Source: Volvariella volvacea V23
Taxonomy: Eukaryota > Basidiomycota > Agaricomycetes > Agaricales > Pluteaceae
Assembly (NCBI GenBank): GCA_000349905.1
Contig: KB722742.1
Span: 255,097 to 319,096, forward strand
DNA: 64,000 nucleotides
Reading direction: 5' to 3'
Shown: positions 1-11,789 of the stretch, piece by piece
Layout: every line of letters starts with the position of its first letter
Position numbering within the stretch: position 1 is the first letter of the stretch
Notes under the pieces: generated by a model
What the model saw: the letters and a program-made list of their open reading frames with translations, nothing else
What the model was told of the DNA's origin: nothing
Databases searched by the model: none
Translations under genes and position numbers: made by a program

Positions 1-2168
1 TCCCGCCTGAGATCAGTAACGCAAGAACGTGATCTGGACGAGTTCCTGAGCAACGCGCAGTTGGCTGGGGTTGACTTCACTGCAGGTGCGTGATTTTGCC
101 TCCTAAGAATTCAATCATCTATATATTTTGCAGAACGGCGTAATGTAAAGATCATCCAACAATCAACGGCGAAAAACCCCTATCTACTGAGCGAAGACGA
201 AGAGAAAAACACCCTACGAAAGCAGCAGGAAAACAAGAAAAGATTAAGGGTGCCCAGGCGGCCACGGTGGACAAAATCCATGAAGCCAACTGAACTTGAT
301 CGTTTGGAGAAGGCAAGCTTCTTGGAATGGAGGCGCGGTCTTGCGGAGTAAGTGTCAATGTTGTAAGCAATGAGTAGCCAACTGAGGAGATAAGACTACA
401 AGATAAGGAACATTTCCTCTTGACGCCTTTTGAGCGCAACTTAGAAGTGTGGCGTCAACTATGGAGAGTTTTGGAACGTTCACATCTCCTCGTGCAGATC
501 GTCGATGCACGAAACCCGCTAAAATTCCGTTGTGAGGACCTTGAGGACTATGTCCTGGACGTTGAGGGAAGCGAAGGCGAAGCTGGAACTGGGAAGGGAA
601 TGCGGAAAACCCTGCTTTTGATCAACAAGGCTGACCTATTGACTGCTGATCAACGGTAAGCTACGTTCCTTGTCATATGATGCTTCTTAACACTTACTAG
701 GTTGGCCTGGGCGGAGTATTTCGAGGGGAAGGGGATATCTTACGCATTTTACTCTGCCGCCGCAGCTTCTGCTCTCCAGCTTGCTCGAGAAATGCCTCTG
801 TCGGAGCAGATGACTGGAGAAGCTGACAGAACAGACAGCGAGGATAGCAATAAGACGAGTGACAGCGATGAGGCAGACCAACAAACATTGCGGCTTGCGA
901 CACATCTGCCAGGGTCTATCACAGAATCCGTGACCACTGATGTGCAAAAAACAAGCAGTAGTCTTGATTCTAGCTTGGAGGAAGAACAAGTCTATGGAGA
1001 CATAGGAGGCGCAGTGGACAAGGATTCAAGGACAAGGGTCCTCTCAGTTCAGGAATTAGAGGAATTGTTCTTAAACATAGCACCTGACCTATCCGGTAGA
1101 GCGCTCTCGTCTTTTAGTTTAAATCGCAGCCCCGCTCACCACAAAACTAGGGTTTGTTAATGCCAACGGACAAGTGCCATCTCGATTGGTTGTGGGTCTT
1201 GTAGGGTATCCCAACGTTGGCAAGTCGAGTACGATCAATTCCCTAATGGGACAGAAGAAAGTCAGTGTGTCCTCGACACCTGGAAAAACGAAGCACTTTC
1301 AGACGATACACCTCTCCGACAGAATCACTCTCTGTGACTGCCCTGGGTTGGTTTTTCCGCAATTCGCAACGACTAAAGCCGAGCTGGTGTGCGACGGCGT
1401 CCTGCCTATAGACCAAATGAGGGAACACACTGGCCCTGTGACGCTTGTGGTTCAACGGATACCCAGGGTGGTTTTGGAGGCAATCTATGGGCTTACACTC
1501 AATGTGCTTTCACTGGAAGAGGGAGGAGATGGTAAAATCACTGCAGAAGCCCTTCTCACTGCTTATGCAAGTAGGTCATGCCTCTGAAATTCCCGCACTG
1601 TGCTCATTTTTCTTTGCCATTAGTTGCGCGTGGCTTTATGCGTGCTGGTCAAGGAACTCCTGACGAGTCTCGAGCTGCACGCTACATCTTAAAGGACTAC
1701 GTGAATTCCAAGCTATTGTTCTGTCACCCCCCGCCTGGATGCGATGCGCAGACCTTTAACGCCAAAACTCACGAACTTGCTCTCCTTCGGATGGCAGACA
1801 AGAAGAAAGCGCCAACAACTCGCGTTGGTAAAGATGCCGATACGTTCGTCCCCTTGGGCAATGATGAACCAACCGTTTCGAACCAAAACATTGCTGGTGG
1901 TGCCAAATCCAAAGCGGTGGATCGAGACTTTTTTTCCAACAACCACACCCTCTCGTCACGACCCACTGTTCAGAGTGCAAGGCACGATGGGAAGGAGTTT
2001 TCCCGCCCAAGGATGTTTCCTCATCAAAATGTCGTTGCGGATGACGGTACCTCTCTGGGAGCAAACCACGGGCGTTTAGCGGCGCTCCTTGAAAACGCTG
2101 GAAGCGGCAAGAAGCACCACAAAAAAGCAAAGAGGGTGAAGCAACGAAGTGGGAAAGGTTACGATTAG
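1..2168 (+). CDS. LSG1: Large-subunit GTPase 1 (LSG1), 5' partial
   Basis: Cytoplasmic circularly permuted GTPase that releases Nmd3 from the exported 60S ribosomal subunit. The order of GTP-binding motifs shows the family: G4 NKAD (about 625-636) comes before G1 GYPNVGKSS (about 1206-1232), followed by DCPGL (G3, about 1338-1352). The first visible codons read SRLRSVTQERDLDEF, so the N-terminus lies left of the window. At least five introns are needed, for example 89-135, about 350-400, about 656-701, about 1096-1150 and about 1571-1623. An acidic, Ser/Asp-rich insert lies between the two GTPase halves (about 820-1060). The C-terminus is Lys-rich (KKHHKKAKRVKQRSGKGYD, stop 2166-2168), typical of ribosome-associated GTPases. 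Identification is firm; exact exon ends are inferred. Confidence 0.93.
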
Positions 2169-2204
2169 CGCACGTGATGAATCCCTTGTATTTTTATGGT
2201 CTAA
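2169..2204. promoter_or_regulatory. 36-bp gap between LSG1 and CHK2 with E-box
   Basis: Only 36 bases separate the LSG1 stop from the first ATG of the kinase gene. A CACGTG core lies at 2171-2176. The kinase promoter must therefore overlap the 3' end of LSG1, or the two are read partly through. Confidence 0.45.
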
Positions 2205-4378
2205 ATGTCATCCTTGTATTCTTACCCTCTCCAACATCGACGCCCTATGCCATTGGACATGCCCCCATCTTCGAGAGTCTCCGCGATCCCAGATTCTAAC
2301 GTTCCATACAAGTCTTCCGATCAGTCAACAAGATTCTACGAGAGCCTCACTGCTCCCCCACCAAGCGCAAGTCAGGTCAATATATGCGCGAAGCTCGTTA
2401 CTGTCCGCTCCGGGCGTAAAGAGGGTTTGTGGTCATTATCTCGACCTTGCACTATCACCACGATTTGATGCCGTAAAGCCATTGTTCTCAGTCTCAATAA
2501 GCCAGCCATCATTGGACGAAACCCAGACCTTTGGTACAATTCCTGCATCTTTTATGCACATATACTGATTAGCTGGCTATCAAGCTCGTATATGGTACCG
2601 GGGAATCTCATTTCCGGCATTCACTGCAAAGTATATGCGTAAGTTTTGTAAATGTCCTGGTCGACCAGGTGCCGACTATACTGGTATCCAGAGTACGGTC
2701 CCCGGGCGGGGGAGTAATTGTATCATGTCAAGTAGATGCTCCAACTCCATCCATGATTATTCATGAACACCGTCAAGGATATATCCAGGAATGGTATCAG
2801 GCTTAATGGTCAACATATCCGCAAGACGGCTGTCATTCTTATGGATGGCGATACGCTAGAATTGCCTAACTCGCTCGGTAACGTGAAATTAGACTTGTTA
2901 GGCAATAAACTAAGAGGTGCAACTAGCCTTCACATGCATTCACCTCTTGAAGGATCCCAATACCAAACGAACCATTTTTGACCCCACTCCACCCACTCAA
3001 CCACTCCAAAAGGTGAGATTCAAATAACTGCTGCGTCCTAAAGATTTTCAACATTTCTCCAGACTATAGGCAGATTTGTTGTAACGTCGCAGTGTCTAGG
3101 TAGTGGTTCCTTTGCCACCGTCCATCTTGCCATGGACCCCGTCCGGCATCGGCAAGTGGCATGTAAGAGCATCAAAATCAAGAAGCAGCACGAAATTACC
3201 CAAGTAATGAAAGAAGTGCGAATTCTTATGACATTGAAACATGTTTGTGCATTTCCCCTACGAAAGGAACCCTAGCTCACGCAAAAATGCAAGCCAAATA
3301 TCAATCAAATTTATGACACAGAAGACGACAAGCAATTCATGTAAGTCAATCTTGGTGCCCTTGTCTCTGATTAAATCCGTGCACATAGACACATTTTCCT
3401 GCAATTATGCACTGGTGGTGATTTATTTACCTACATTACTAACCATGTTGGTGGCCGAAACCGCCTTTGCGAGGCAGAAGCGAAATATATAATGTACCAG
3501 CTATTGCAAGCATTGTTATACCTTCATAACAAGATGATTTCCCATCGAGGTAGGTCCGCTTCCATTGATCTAGGATATTCTAATTAGTAGACAGACCTGA
3601 AGGTAATTCAAGTGCCACTTATTGATTGGTATTCGACCTTATGTTATACTCCTATAGCCAGAGAACATCCTGCTCTATACACCCGAACCTTACCCTCGGA
3701 TCCTCATTGCGGATTTTGGTCTGGCTCGACCCAACGCCCACCAAGAGACTTTTAATGTTTGCGGCACTATTTCTTATTTGCCACCAGAAGGTATTTTGGC
3801 ATTGGATCATAAGCACCTCGGCTATGTAGGGTACGTGATATAACCGATCTATGCTGCCTGGTCCACGGCTCAGAATAACTACCTATAGGATGCCTGCTGA
3901 TTGCTGGAGCGCTGGAGTTATTCTTTATGTCATGTTGACGTACGTGCTCAGACCTGGAAGCGATTACCAGAGCTCGAGGTGACTGGGCGCTTAGTGGATC
4001 TCATCCATTCGATAATGAACCCTTCCCATCCCCTCTCTCACGACCTGTTCGAGCGGATGGATCAGGACGCGGAAACAGAACACAATTTTCTGAGCGCTAC
4101 TACCAGATGGAGGGGAGGCTAAAGGAGCGAATTGTACACGGCAAGGTATCCTACGACTCTGAGATTTGGCAAGACCTTGATGACGGTTGGTATTAATTGA
4201 ATACGTTGTACTAAGTCCTCATCACAGCACAGCCCAGGTTTTAGTTAGCAACCTCCTCGTTTATGACCCACAATTTCGAGGGACAGTTCATTCCGCCTTG
4301 GAAAGTGACTGGATAGCATGTGAACGAGATGAATTGGAAGAGTTGTATGAACAAAGGGTCATTGACGGGGATGGTTAA
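2205..4378 (+). CDS. FHA-domain checkpoint kinase, Chk2/Cds1/Rad53 type
   Basis: Serine/threonine kinase of the DNA-damage checkpoint family, expected to bind phospho-threonine through its FHA domain and phosphorylate repair and cell-cycle targets in the nucleus. The FHA domain is split by introns: IGRNPD (about 2512-2531), ISGIHCKVYA (about 2612-2641) and, after a 46-nt intron at 2732-2777, DISRNGIRLNG. The kinase shows the glycine loop LGSGSFATVHLA (about 3097-3132), the lysine VACKSIK, HRDLKPENILL split by introns near 3550-3670, ADFGLARP and the activation segment ending CGTISYLPPE, where the usual APE is PPE. The end of the kinase fold is LLVYDPQFRGTVHSALESDWI, then a short acidic tail. 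About nine introns. ATG 2205 is the first in frame; the exon after it, up to the FHA arginine motif, is the least certain part. Orthology to Chk2 rests on the FHA plus kinase order. Confidence 0.85.
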
Positions 4379-4500
4379 TCGTATTCGCATTTAGATTCTT
4401 ACATTCTCCTTATGTGACGCACTAGCTACCAGTACAAATACAAATGCTTTTAGGCTTTAAGGAAATTGGCGTGAACTATTAATCGGTATGAGTGCGAATG

Positions 4501-5695
4501 TCAGGGAAGGTCAATGATGCCCTTACAATGGATATGGTCAGTGGCAAATGTTGAAATCTAATGCAGTGATGAGATCAGTTCAATTAGACAACCATAGAGA
4601 ACGTACGAAATAATAGCTGTGATCATAGCCTTCTTGGCTCCGCACCCTGACTTGGAACTCGTCGTAACCTGCATCTCTCGCAGCCTTCAAAAAGTTCTCA
4701 GGAAGGAGCTGTCCGTCCTTGTAAAACTTATCTGCGGTTCCCTAGAGGGCTAGGTCGGACAAGACGAAGCTGAAATGCACTAGTAAACTCACGTAGTCGA
4801 TCAGGATATGCACAGGATCTCTGTTCTTTGCAATCAACTCAGTGGCATCATACCTCTTCTTCGCTTCCTCAAGTCCTCCTTCTAAATAGCCGTTAAAGGC
4901 TTTCTCACCCCAAGGGCATTTTGTTGGGTTAGCAATTGGGGCAAAGGCAGACGCGGATCTGTATTGGCGAGGTTTGGCTGTGAGATAAAGGGTAAGGGCA
5001 CCGTGTCCACCCATGCTATGACCAAAAATCGATTGCCTGCTCCAATCCTAGAATAAACGCACAGGAAATGAACCGATTATCAAGTCAAGTCAACGATTAA
5101 GGTATAGAATCTGGAACATACAATTGGAAGGCCAGCAGCTTGAATGACCTTCGGTAGTTCCTCCGTGACAAAAGCAGCCATGTTGTAGTGCTTTGCATAT
5201 TTAGGGTTGGTGGCGTCCAGATAAAAACCAGCTCCTGTACCAAAATCCCAATCGTCATCTTCGCCAGCAATACCAGCACCGCGGGGAGAGGTGTCAGGGA
5301 ATAGAATCGCTAATCCCTGGGTTGCAGCCACGGACAGGAAACCTCCTTTTTGTGCTCTATCAAAGGCATAGGATTGAATCTGTCAGAAAAAGAGATTGAT
5401 GTGGTGTGGAGCATAAGCGCCGATCTCACGAGAAGAGTGCTCACCCATTGTCCTCGGTGCAGGTGAGTCCTGCAAGATAGATCAAGATGGGAACTTGAGC
5501 CTTCGAAGCGTAGGGCGGAAGGAACAGATTGAACTGGGTATCCAGTCCTCCTAGTACGGATGACTGGTGTTGCTGTATTTGAATACAGGATCATTCTTTC
5601 CAATCTCAGCTGCACGTTACCTTGTACTTGTACTTGGCAAGTTCGCCCTCGAATGACTTGTTGGATGAAAGTTTCTCAAGCAGGGGTTCACTCAT
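4501..5695 (-). CDS. S-formylglutathione hydrolase (esterase D)
   Basis: Cytosolic esterase that hydrolyses S-formylglutathione to formate and glutathione, the second step of glutathione-dependent formaldehyde detoxification. Starts [17 protein letters not shown] at 5695. Family signatures are clear: [27 protein letters not shown], the nucleophile elbow [10 protein letters not shown] (serine), the acid region ILIDYGTADKF and the histidine in GYDHSYYF. The last intron (about 4552-4601 on the minus strand) rejoins YYF to [18 protein letters not shown], giving the stop at 4501-4503. The first stop seen by direct reading (4580-4582) lies inside that intron. Full length for the family. It stands alone here; no formaldehyde dehydrogenase is adjacent. 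Confidence 0.95.
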
Positions 5696-5936
5696 GATGA
5701 TAGTCGTATCTCAAGAGGATCAATAAGCAAGTGAAATTCGGTGAGAGTAAGGGACCACAGAATCTTAAGAAGGCGTAGATTTGACAACCCGACCGAGTTC
5801 TCATCTAATCTCCCTCATCACGTGGTGATCCAGGTTCCTAAATTTAAGGCTACGCGGTATAACATCGCGATATACAGGTATCGTATTACTATTGCATTCG
5901 TAAGGTAGCGATGGAGCGTTGTCCGTTGCATCGGAA
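5696..5936. promoter_or_regulatory. Promoter of the formylglutathione hydrolase gene
   Basis: A 241-bp gap between two minus-strand genes. It contains a CACGTG core at 5819-5824 within the near-palindrome TCACGTGGTGA, 124 bp upstream of the hydrolase ATG. No other feature seen. Confidence 0.4.
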
Positions 5937-7742
5937 TCAAGCCCTACGAGCACCATCTGGGCCTTGATCTAAATTACCGCTAATGGAGTCTGATTTATTT
6001 TGACCGCGGTCCCACTGTTCGTCGACAACGTCTGCTCCCGATGTCTGAAGACTATCCATCATTTGCAGCTGTTGGTGAGCGGTGCCTGCGTCGGGTGTGA
6101 GCGGCGAGGCCTGTGCTGTTTCACTTTTGCCTTTTCCTTCCACTTCTCTGGCCAACATATCTGCAATGCCTAGATAGAAAGTGGCAGGACGAAATTTTAT
6201 CTCTTTTCCCATCATTTCTGCCCACTTGTACCGTGCAGTATTGATCCAACCCACCAAGTCGAGGTGATTGACGTCAGACAATGTGCCAAGGTATGTCCCC
6301 TGAACGCGCTCAGCCGCGAAAATTGGAAAAGGGAGTCAGTAAACGCACCCATTTTGACGACTCCACCGAAACCAATCCATCGTTGGGCCCTTCTCTCTCC
6401 AGCACAACTGAATGCGGCCATCTTGATCCAGGTTAGTCTACACACACCAAGGTTCGCTGTGATACTTACTTCCATGTATCAATCAACCCCGGGTCATAGA
6501 CAGCCCCCCAACTAAAATACCTCACGCCCTCCACATCTGGCGTTTCTTCATTAAACTTCTTCATACTCTCCAAGGTCAGGCATTCAAAGGCTTTGCCGTC
6601 TCCCCCGCCATTCGGTAACAAATCCAGCAGAGAAAGTACAGATGGCATGCGGTCCATTCCGATGGTATCTAAGAAGTGATCGGCAAAGGATGATCCACGA
6701 TGGGGTGTGGCAATGGTTGTAACTGACAGAACGCGGAAATTCCTATTAGCGAGGTGCGTAGTGAGGTAGCGACAATCTAGTCCACCCTTGGGAGTATGAG
6801 TATATCAAGAATGCTGACAAGCACAGGATTTACCATGCTGTGGCCTGTACGAGTGGATGAGTCACATCTACACACCCAAGGTTGACACACGCACCAATGA
6901 GATGAACGCTTCTACCTGGATATGCTTCAGATATCTTCTGCTCCAAAACTTTGGCACGATCTACGTAGCTGCTCGTGGCCGGTACACGCGTAATCAATAC
7001 CTCTACTCCATTCTCTTCTAGCGCCTCCTTGATACCTCGCCAGTGAACCACCTCGAGGGGTGCGATGGCAAGACCAACAGTGACGGAGTCAAATCCCAGC
7101 AAACCATGACAAAATACGACAGGATTGTTGGGGGCGAGATCTACTGCCTCTGAGACAACCAGATCTCCATGAACACCTAAAGGACTTACATCTCTTTTGA
7201 ACCTCACGCTGGGGGCTCCGACGGTCTTCCGTATTTATGTCTGCGGCGTCCTCGTTTTTGCTCTCCTGTGACCACCAATTCCAGTTCCAATTTGCAAATG
7301 GACCATCGGACTTGGGAGATGCGAGTGAACTTGATGTATGAAGCGGCTTGGACACGGAACGGAGCGTGTCAATGGAAGATGAGGTCGGGGTAGAGTGTCC
7401 TTGCTGTAGCAAAAGACCGGGGGGGCGTGTTAGCGATGACGTTGGAAGAGTGGAGCGCGTAAGACTAGAAAGCAAAGGAGGGGGGCGCGTAAGCTGTCTG
7501 GCAGACTGGAAAACAGGGGGAAGGCGTGCAGGTGGTGGGGGAACGGGTAGGGGCTCTTGCAGTGCCTCCTTCAATGACTCGAGGGATTGGGACGGCGAGG
7601 AATGTGAGGACGAAGACCGAGAGGAGGTCCAGTCTGAGAACCAGCGCAGAGCCGGTCTGCTGACCTTCTCGACAGACTTGGATGTTGCGGCCGTTGTGTC
7701 TGGTGTTGAGGAGGATGTAGCATGCGGTGTCGAGCAGTCCAT
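5937..7742 (-). CDS. Tgl2-like triacylglycerol lipase (alpha/beta hydrolase)
   Basis: Alpha/beta-hydrolase most like yeast Tgl2, a mitochondrial acylglycerol lipase. The N-terminal 160 residues are Ser/Pro-rich (starting MDCSTPHATSS) with a tryptophan-rich patch NWNWNWWSQ. Catalytic core: NPVVFCHGLLGFD, VLITRVPATSS, the nucleophile elbow GHSMGGLDCRYL (assembled across introns near 6835-6900 and 6780-6832), TTIATPHRGSSFADHF, the acid-bearing EGPNDGLVSV and histidine-bearing VNHLDLVGW. The two overlapping frames near 7144-7207 are not a frameshift: a 46-nt GT...AG intron at 7144-7189 joins REVQKR to LDLAPNNPVVF. The last ~70 residues are low-complexity. The gene starts 99 bp from the divergent urease gene. 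A mitochondrial location is inferred from Tgl2 only. Confidence 0.87.
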
Positions 7743-7841
7743 GGATCACAGGACGTGTGACGTCACACCCCACCTCCTTTCGCCTTATCTCTGCCTCCCC
7801 ATTTAGTCTTATCAGCATGCAATTCGCTTCTTATTTTGAAT
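7743..7841. promoter_or_regulatory. 99-bp bidirectional promoter with CRE palindrome
   Basis: The gap between the Tgl2-like lipase (minus) and urease (plus). GTGTGACGTCACAC at 7755-7768 is a perfect 14-base palindrome around TGACGTCA, the consensus for ATF/CREB-type bZIP factors. It lies 13 bp from the lipase ATG and 74 bp from the urease ATG. A pyrimidine-rich stretch follows toward urease. Confidence 0.55.
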
Positions 7842-10800
7842 ATGCACCTTCTCCCCCGCGAACAAGATAAAATCCTTCTCCATCATGCCGGCTTCATTGC
7901 CCAGCAGCGCCTTGCTCGCGGACTGAGACTCAACCACACCGAGGCCGTCGCTCTCATCTCTTCTCAACTCCAAGAGCGCATTCGCGATGGAAAGCACTCC
8001 GTGGCAGAGCTAATGCACCTTGGTAAAGCAATGCTGGGGCGTCGTCACGTCCTGCCGTCTGTTCCTGTGCTCTTGCATGAAATCCAGGTGGAGGGCACCT
8101 TCCATGATGGGTAAGGCATCTGCGTATCGTAGAGAGCATAACCTCATTTCTCCAGTGTTTTCCTTGTTACCGTCCATGACCCGATTTGCACAGAGTTCGG
8201 AGACCTTCGCAATGCCTTGTATGGGTCTTTCCTTCCTATTCCCTCCGACGACCTCTTCCCACCTATAGAACCAGATGAATGCGCGACAACGGCCATCCCT
8301 GGAGCCATTACTCCAAGGAACGAGCCAATTGTCATTAACAAGGGTCGAGAACGTGTTAAGCTACGTGTCTCAAACAATGGCGACAGGCCTATCCAGGTAG
8401 GGCTTAGTGTATCTCTGTCTGCTGGGCTTCGGAGTAATTGGACATCCAGATAGGTTCGCATTACCATTTTATCGAGACGAACCCAGCACTGTGCTTCGAC
8501 CGTTCCAAAGCATATGGAAAAAGACTGGATATCCCGGCGGGTACTGCCGTGCGCTTCGAGCCCGGCGACATCCGCACTGTTACTTTGTGCTCCATTGCTG
8601 GGGCAAAAGTCATCTCAGGAGGAAATAAGATAGCGACAGGAGTTGTTGATCTAGGGCGGACTCACGAAATCACAACTGCCTTAATTCAGAGGGGTTTTGC
8701 TCATGTTCCCGAACCTGGGACTCTGGAGGTATCTGAAGATACGGTGGTCAGCAGGGAGACCTATATTTCAATGTTCGGTCCAACGGTTGGGGATCGCGTT
8801 AGGTTGGGTGATACATCGCTCTGGATTGAGGTAGAACACGATGAGGTTTGTCTTTCGGGCTGTAAAATGCATTGTTTCTCAACCACCGACACAGACCGTC
8901 TATGGAGATGAGGTTAAATTTGGTGGAGGTGCATACCTCAGTTATTTCACCCGTCGGCACCTAATATGTGTGCTCTAGGGAAATCTATCCGGGAAGGTAT
9001 GGGACAGGCAACAAACAGGTCATCAGCGGAAACCTTGGACCTTGTTATCACGAATGCCCTAATCGTGGATTGGTCTGGAATTTACAAGGCATGTGTTATC
9101 ACTTTTTTCGTCATTTTACTAATCGAATGCGTAGGCCGATATTGGAATCAAAGACGGTCTCATATGTGGTATTGGGAAGGCAGGGAACCCAGATATCATG
9201 GCCAATGTGCACCCGTCCCTTGTCATTGGTTCATCCACAGAGGTCATTGCGGGGGAAAAGCTTATTGTAACTGCGGGTGCTATTGACTCCCACATACACT
9301 ACATATGCCCACAGCAAGTCGGCGAGGCCCTAGCATCGGGAACTACCACAATGATAGGTGGCGGCACTGGTCCGAGTGCAGGTACCAATGCAACGACATG
9401 CACTCCCAGCGCATTCTATATCAAGCACATGCTAGCAGCGACAGATGGTCTCCCGATGAATTTCGCATTCACAGGTAAAGGAAACGATTCCGGCCCTAAA
9501 GCGCTCGAAGAGGTGGTATCAGCAGGCGCTGCAGGGCTGAAATTGCACGAAGATTGGGGTTCTACGCCTGCTGCAATAGAAAATTGTTTGAATGTCGGGG
9601 ATAAGTATGACGTTCAGGTGAGTTGACAGCAGACATAAGACGGCAGGGCCTCACTGATCTTATGGCATAGATCAACATTCACACAGACACTCTGAATGAA
9701 AGTGGATTCGTAGAAAGTATATACTTCTCGTACTTTATATTGGCGTCGCTGAGCTCTCCCTCCAGGTACTATTGCTGCATTTGGGGGCCGGACGATTCAC
9801 ACTTACCACACTGAGGGTGCCGGTCAGTAATTTGTTAATCTTATATACGCATCGCTCATGGAGTAGCTCAGGTGGTGGGCATGCACCCGACATTATTGTA
9901 GTTTGCGGTTTGGATAACGTCCTTCCCTCATCTACGAATCCCACTCGGCCATTTACACGAAACACATTAGATGAGCATCTTGACGTATGTGAACAGGCTA
10001 AACATGCTTTCATGCGCTTATACTTAGGTTTGCTTAATAGATGCTCATGGTCTGTCATCACCTGGATCGATGCATTCCCGAGGATCTTTCATTCGCGGAG
10101 TCTCGCATCCGTGCGGAGACTGTTGCTGCAGAAGATGTGCTACATGATACTGGTGCCATCTCGATGATTTCTTCTGATTCGCAAGCCATGGGACGTGTCG
10201 GTGAAGTAGTCAGCAGAACATGGAGAACAGCCAGCAAGATGCGGGACTTCCGAGGGCCGTTGGCATCGCTTGGGGATGACGAATGCAAGGATAATGGAAG
10301 AGTCAAGAGATACATTGCGAAATACACCATCAATCCGTGCGTCCTACGATGTCTGTCATGGGAGACTACTGACCTCCAGATTCAGCGCGATCACCCATGG
10401 CATTAGCCATGTCGTTGGGCACGTCGCTGTCGGGACTTTGGCGGACCTAGTCCTCTGGAAACCCGAAAACTTTGGCTCAAAACCCGAGATGATTTTAAAA
10501 TCTGGTGTAATTGTGAACGCCCAAGTAGGTGGCAATTCCCTGTCAGCCTTGGACAGCACCTTAATTTTATTAGATGGGTGATGCCAATGCGTCCATTCCC
10601 ACCGTTCAGCCTTCATACGTCCGCCCGATGTGGGGTGCATTGCCTGGCTCTGCTGCACTCAATTCGGTCGCGTTTGTTTCGCAGATTTCAATTGATTCGG
10701 GCATAATTGCATCGTATGGGCTAGCAAAACGGTGCGAAGCAGTCAGAGGATGTCGCAATGTGCGGAAGAGAGATATGAAGTGGAATGATGCGACACCCAA

Positions 10801-10906
10801 GATGAGCGTAGATCCCGAGAAGTATGAAGTCTGTGCGGATGGAGAATTGGCAGACGTTCCGCCAGCGGAACGAGTGGCACTTGCGAGGGAATATAATCTT
10901 TTCTGA
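7842..10906 (+). CDS. URE1: Urease, single-chain nickel enzyme
   Basis: Hydrolyses urea to ammonia and carbamate; cytosolic, nickel-dependent. The chain joins the bacterial gamma, beta and alpha parts in order: [18 protein letters not shown] (gamma), a beta part around [18 protein letters not shown], then alpha from [19 protein letters not shown]. Nickel and catalytic residues are visible: [10 protein letters not shown] (two His), the carbamylated lysine in [41 protein letters not shown] and the catalytic MVCHHLD. Ends [17 protein letters not shown] at 10906. About nine or ten introns, one with GC-AG ends (9089-9134). Start chosen at ATG 7842 because fungal ureases begin MHLLPRE; a TTG codon six bases upstream is not needed. 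All domains look intact. Activity would also need accessory proteins UreD/F/G, none of which are in this window. Confidence 0.97.
9089..9134 (+). other. Probable GC-AG intron in urease
   Basis: The frame and the family sequence ([12 protein letters not shown]) require exon...TTTACAAG joined to GCCGATATT. The intervening 46 nt begin GCATGT and end GCGTAG. Using the GT two bases later breaks the frame, so the donor is GC, a known minor class of spliceosomal intron. Confidence 0.7.
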
Positions 10907-11789
10907 TCTATATGTATATGTATACAGGCAGTTTATGTGGATCACTTTTCGCGGACATCCATTGTGTCTGGCTTGTGTCTGCCGGAGTATCGGGCCGGGA
11001 CATGTTCTCCGCCCGGTTTGTTGATGGCGATCGCATTTCTCAGGCTTGCGGAGAAACATGAGTTCCCTGCTTCCGTCCGTGCTGCAGTCCCAACCAGCGT
11101 ATCAGGATGGTAAGCCGGCGGCGTAACCGCACAAAGCAGCAGCTGATGAGGCGTAGTTACCACCACTCCAGAGCAACTAAAAGAGGCCATCGCTCTGGGT
11201 AAAGTCACTACCCCAGCGGAGTAAGCATTCCCGTTTGTGCCGTTGACGGAGTACTCATCATCCCCAAGGACGGCCATCTTCATCTGCGGCCTCGAAGGTG
11301 TGTTCGATGCAGTAAGCGGAACACCAAGCTGACAAGATGGCAGACTGCTGCAGATTGTTCCCCACGCGTGACAGACTGATGGACCACCGGAAGCGCAGCC
11401 ACAACTCTATGGATGATAGCAAAGTGATTACATGGAATGAATGAGTAGTGATGTGTAGTAGTAGCCTATAGCAAGTCTGCTTTTCGGGGATGGTTGCGAG
11501 GGAGGTGGTGATGGACTAGCAAACAAAGACAAACAGAAATTCAGCAGTCGGGTTTGATGTGGTCGCTGGTTGTGTTGGGCCAGTGCCAAAGTTGTGTTCT
11601 CTTCCCTGATCTCAGGCAGGCCTGCTCTTCCTTCTTCCTCCCCCGACGAGCCCCCTCATTAATACTCACCATATCCTGCCATATCCTCCCAAAATTGCTC
11701 GCTAATACTACTACCATATCTTTCCCCATTATACTTCCTTTCGCCCACATCCAGCCATACCGTCCTTCCTAGGTTCCAGAACTCGTAGA
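10907..11789. other. Intergenic region upstream of the kelch gene
   Basis: About 880 bases between the urease stop and the kelch-protein ATG. A minus-strand 113-codon ORF (10942-11283) has no recognisable domain and no clear splice context, so it is not called. From about 11595 to 11770 the plus strand is pyrimidine-rich (TTCC/CCT runs), a usual core-promoter feature of fungal genes. It probably carries the urease terminator and the kelch-gene promoter. Confidence 0.4.

Noticed and set aside
2732..2777. In-frame stop inside the FHA domain of the kinase suggesting a pseudogene
   Set aside because: The stop is inside a 46-nt intron; joining CQ to DISRNG restores a standard FHA motif.
7144..7207. 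Two overlapping frames in the lipase that look like a frameshift
   Set aside because: A 46-nt GT...AG intron (7144-7189) joins the frames and yields the expected sequence before NPVVFCHG.
7348..7806. 152-codon plus-strand open frame
   Set aside because: Antisense to the Ser/Pro-rich N-terminus of the lipase, crossing its promoter; Gly/Arg-rich shadow.
10942..11283. 113-codon minus-strand open frame after urease
   Set aside because: No recognisable domain, no splice context extending it, and it begins inside an otherwise non-coding gap. It may be chance, though a small gene cannot be excluded.
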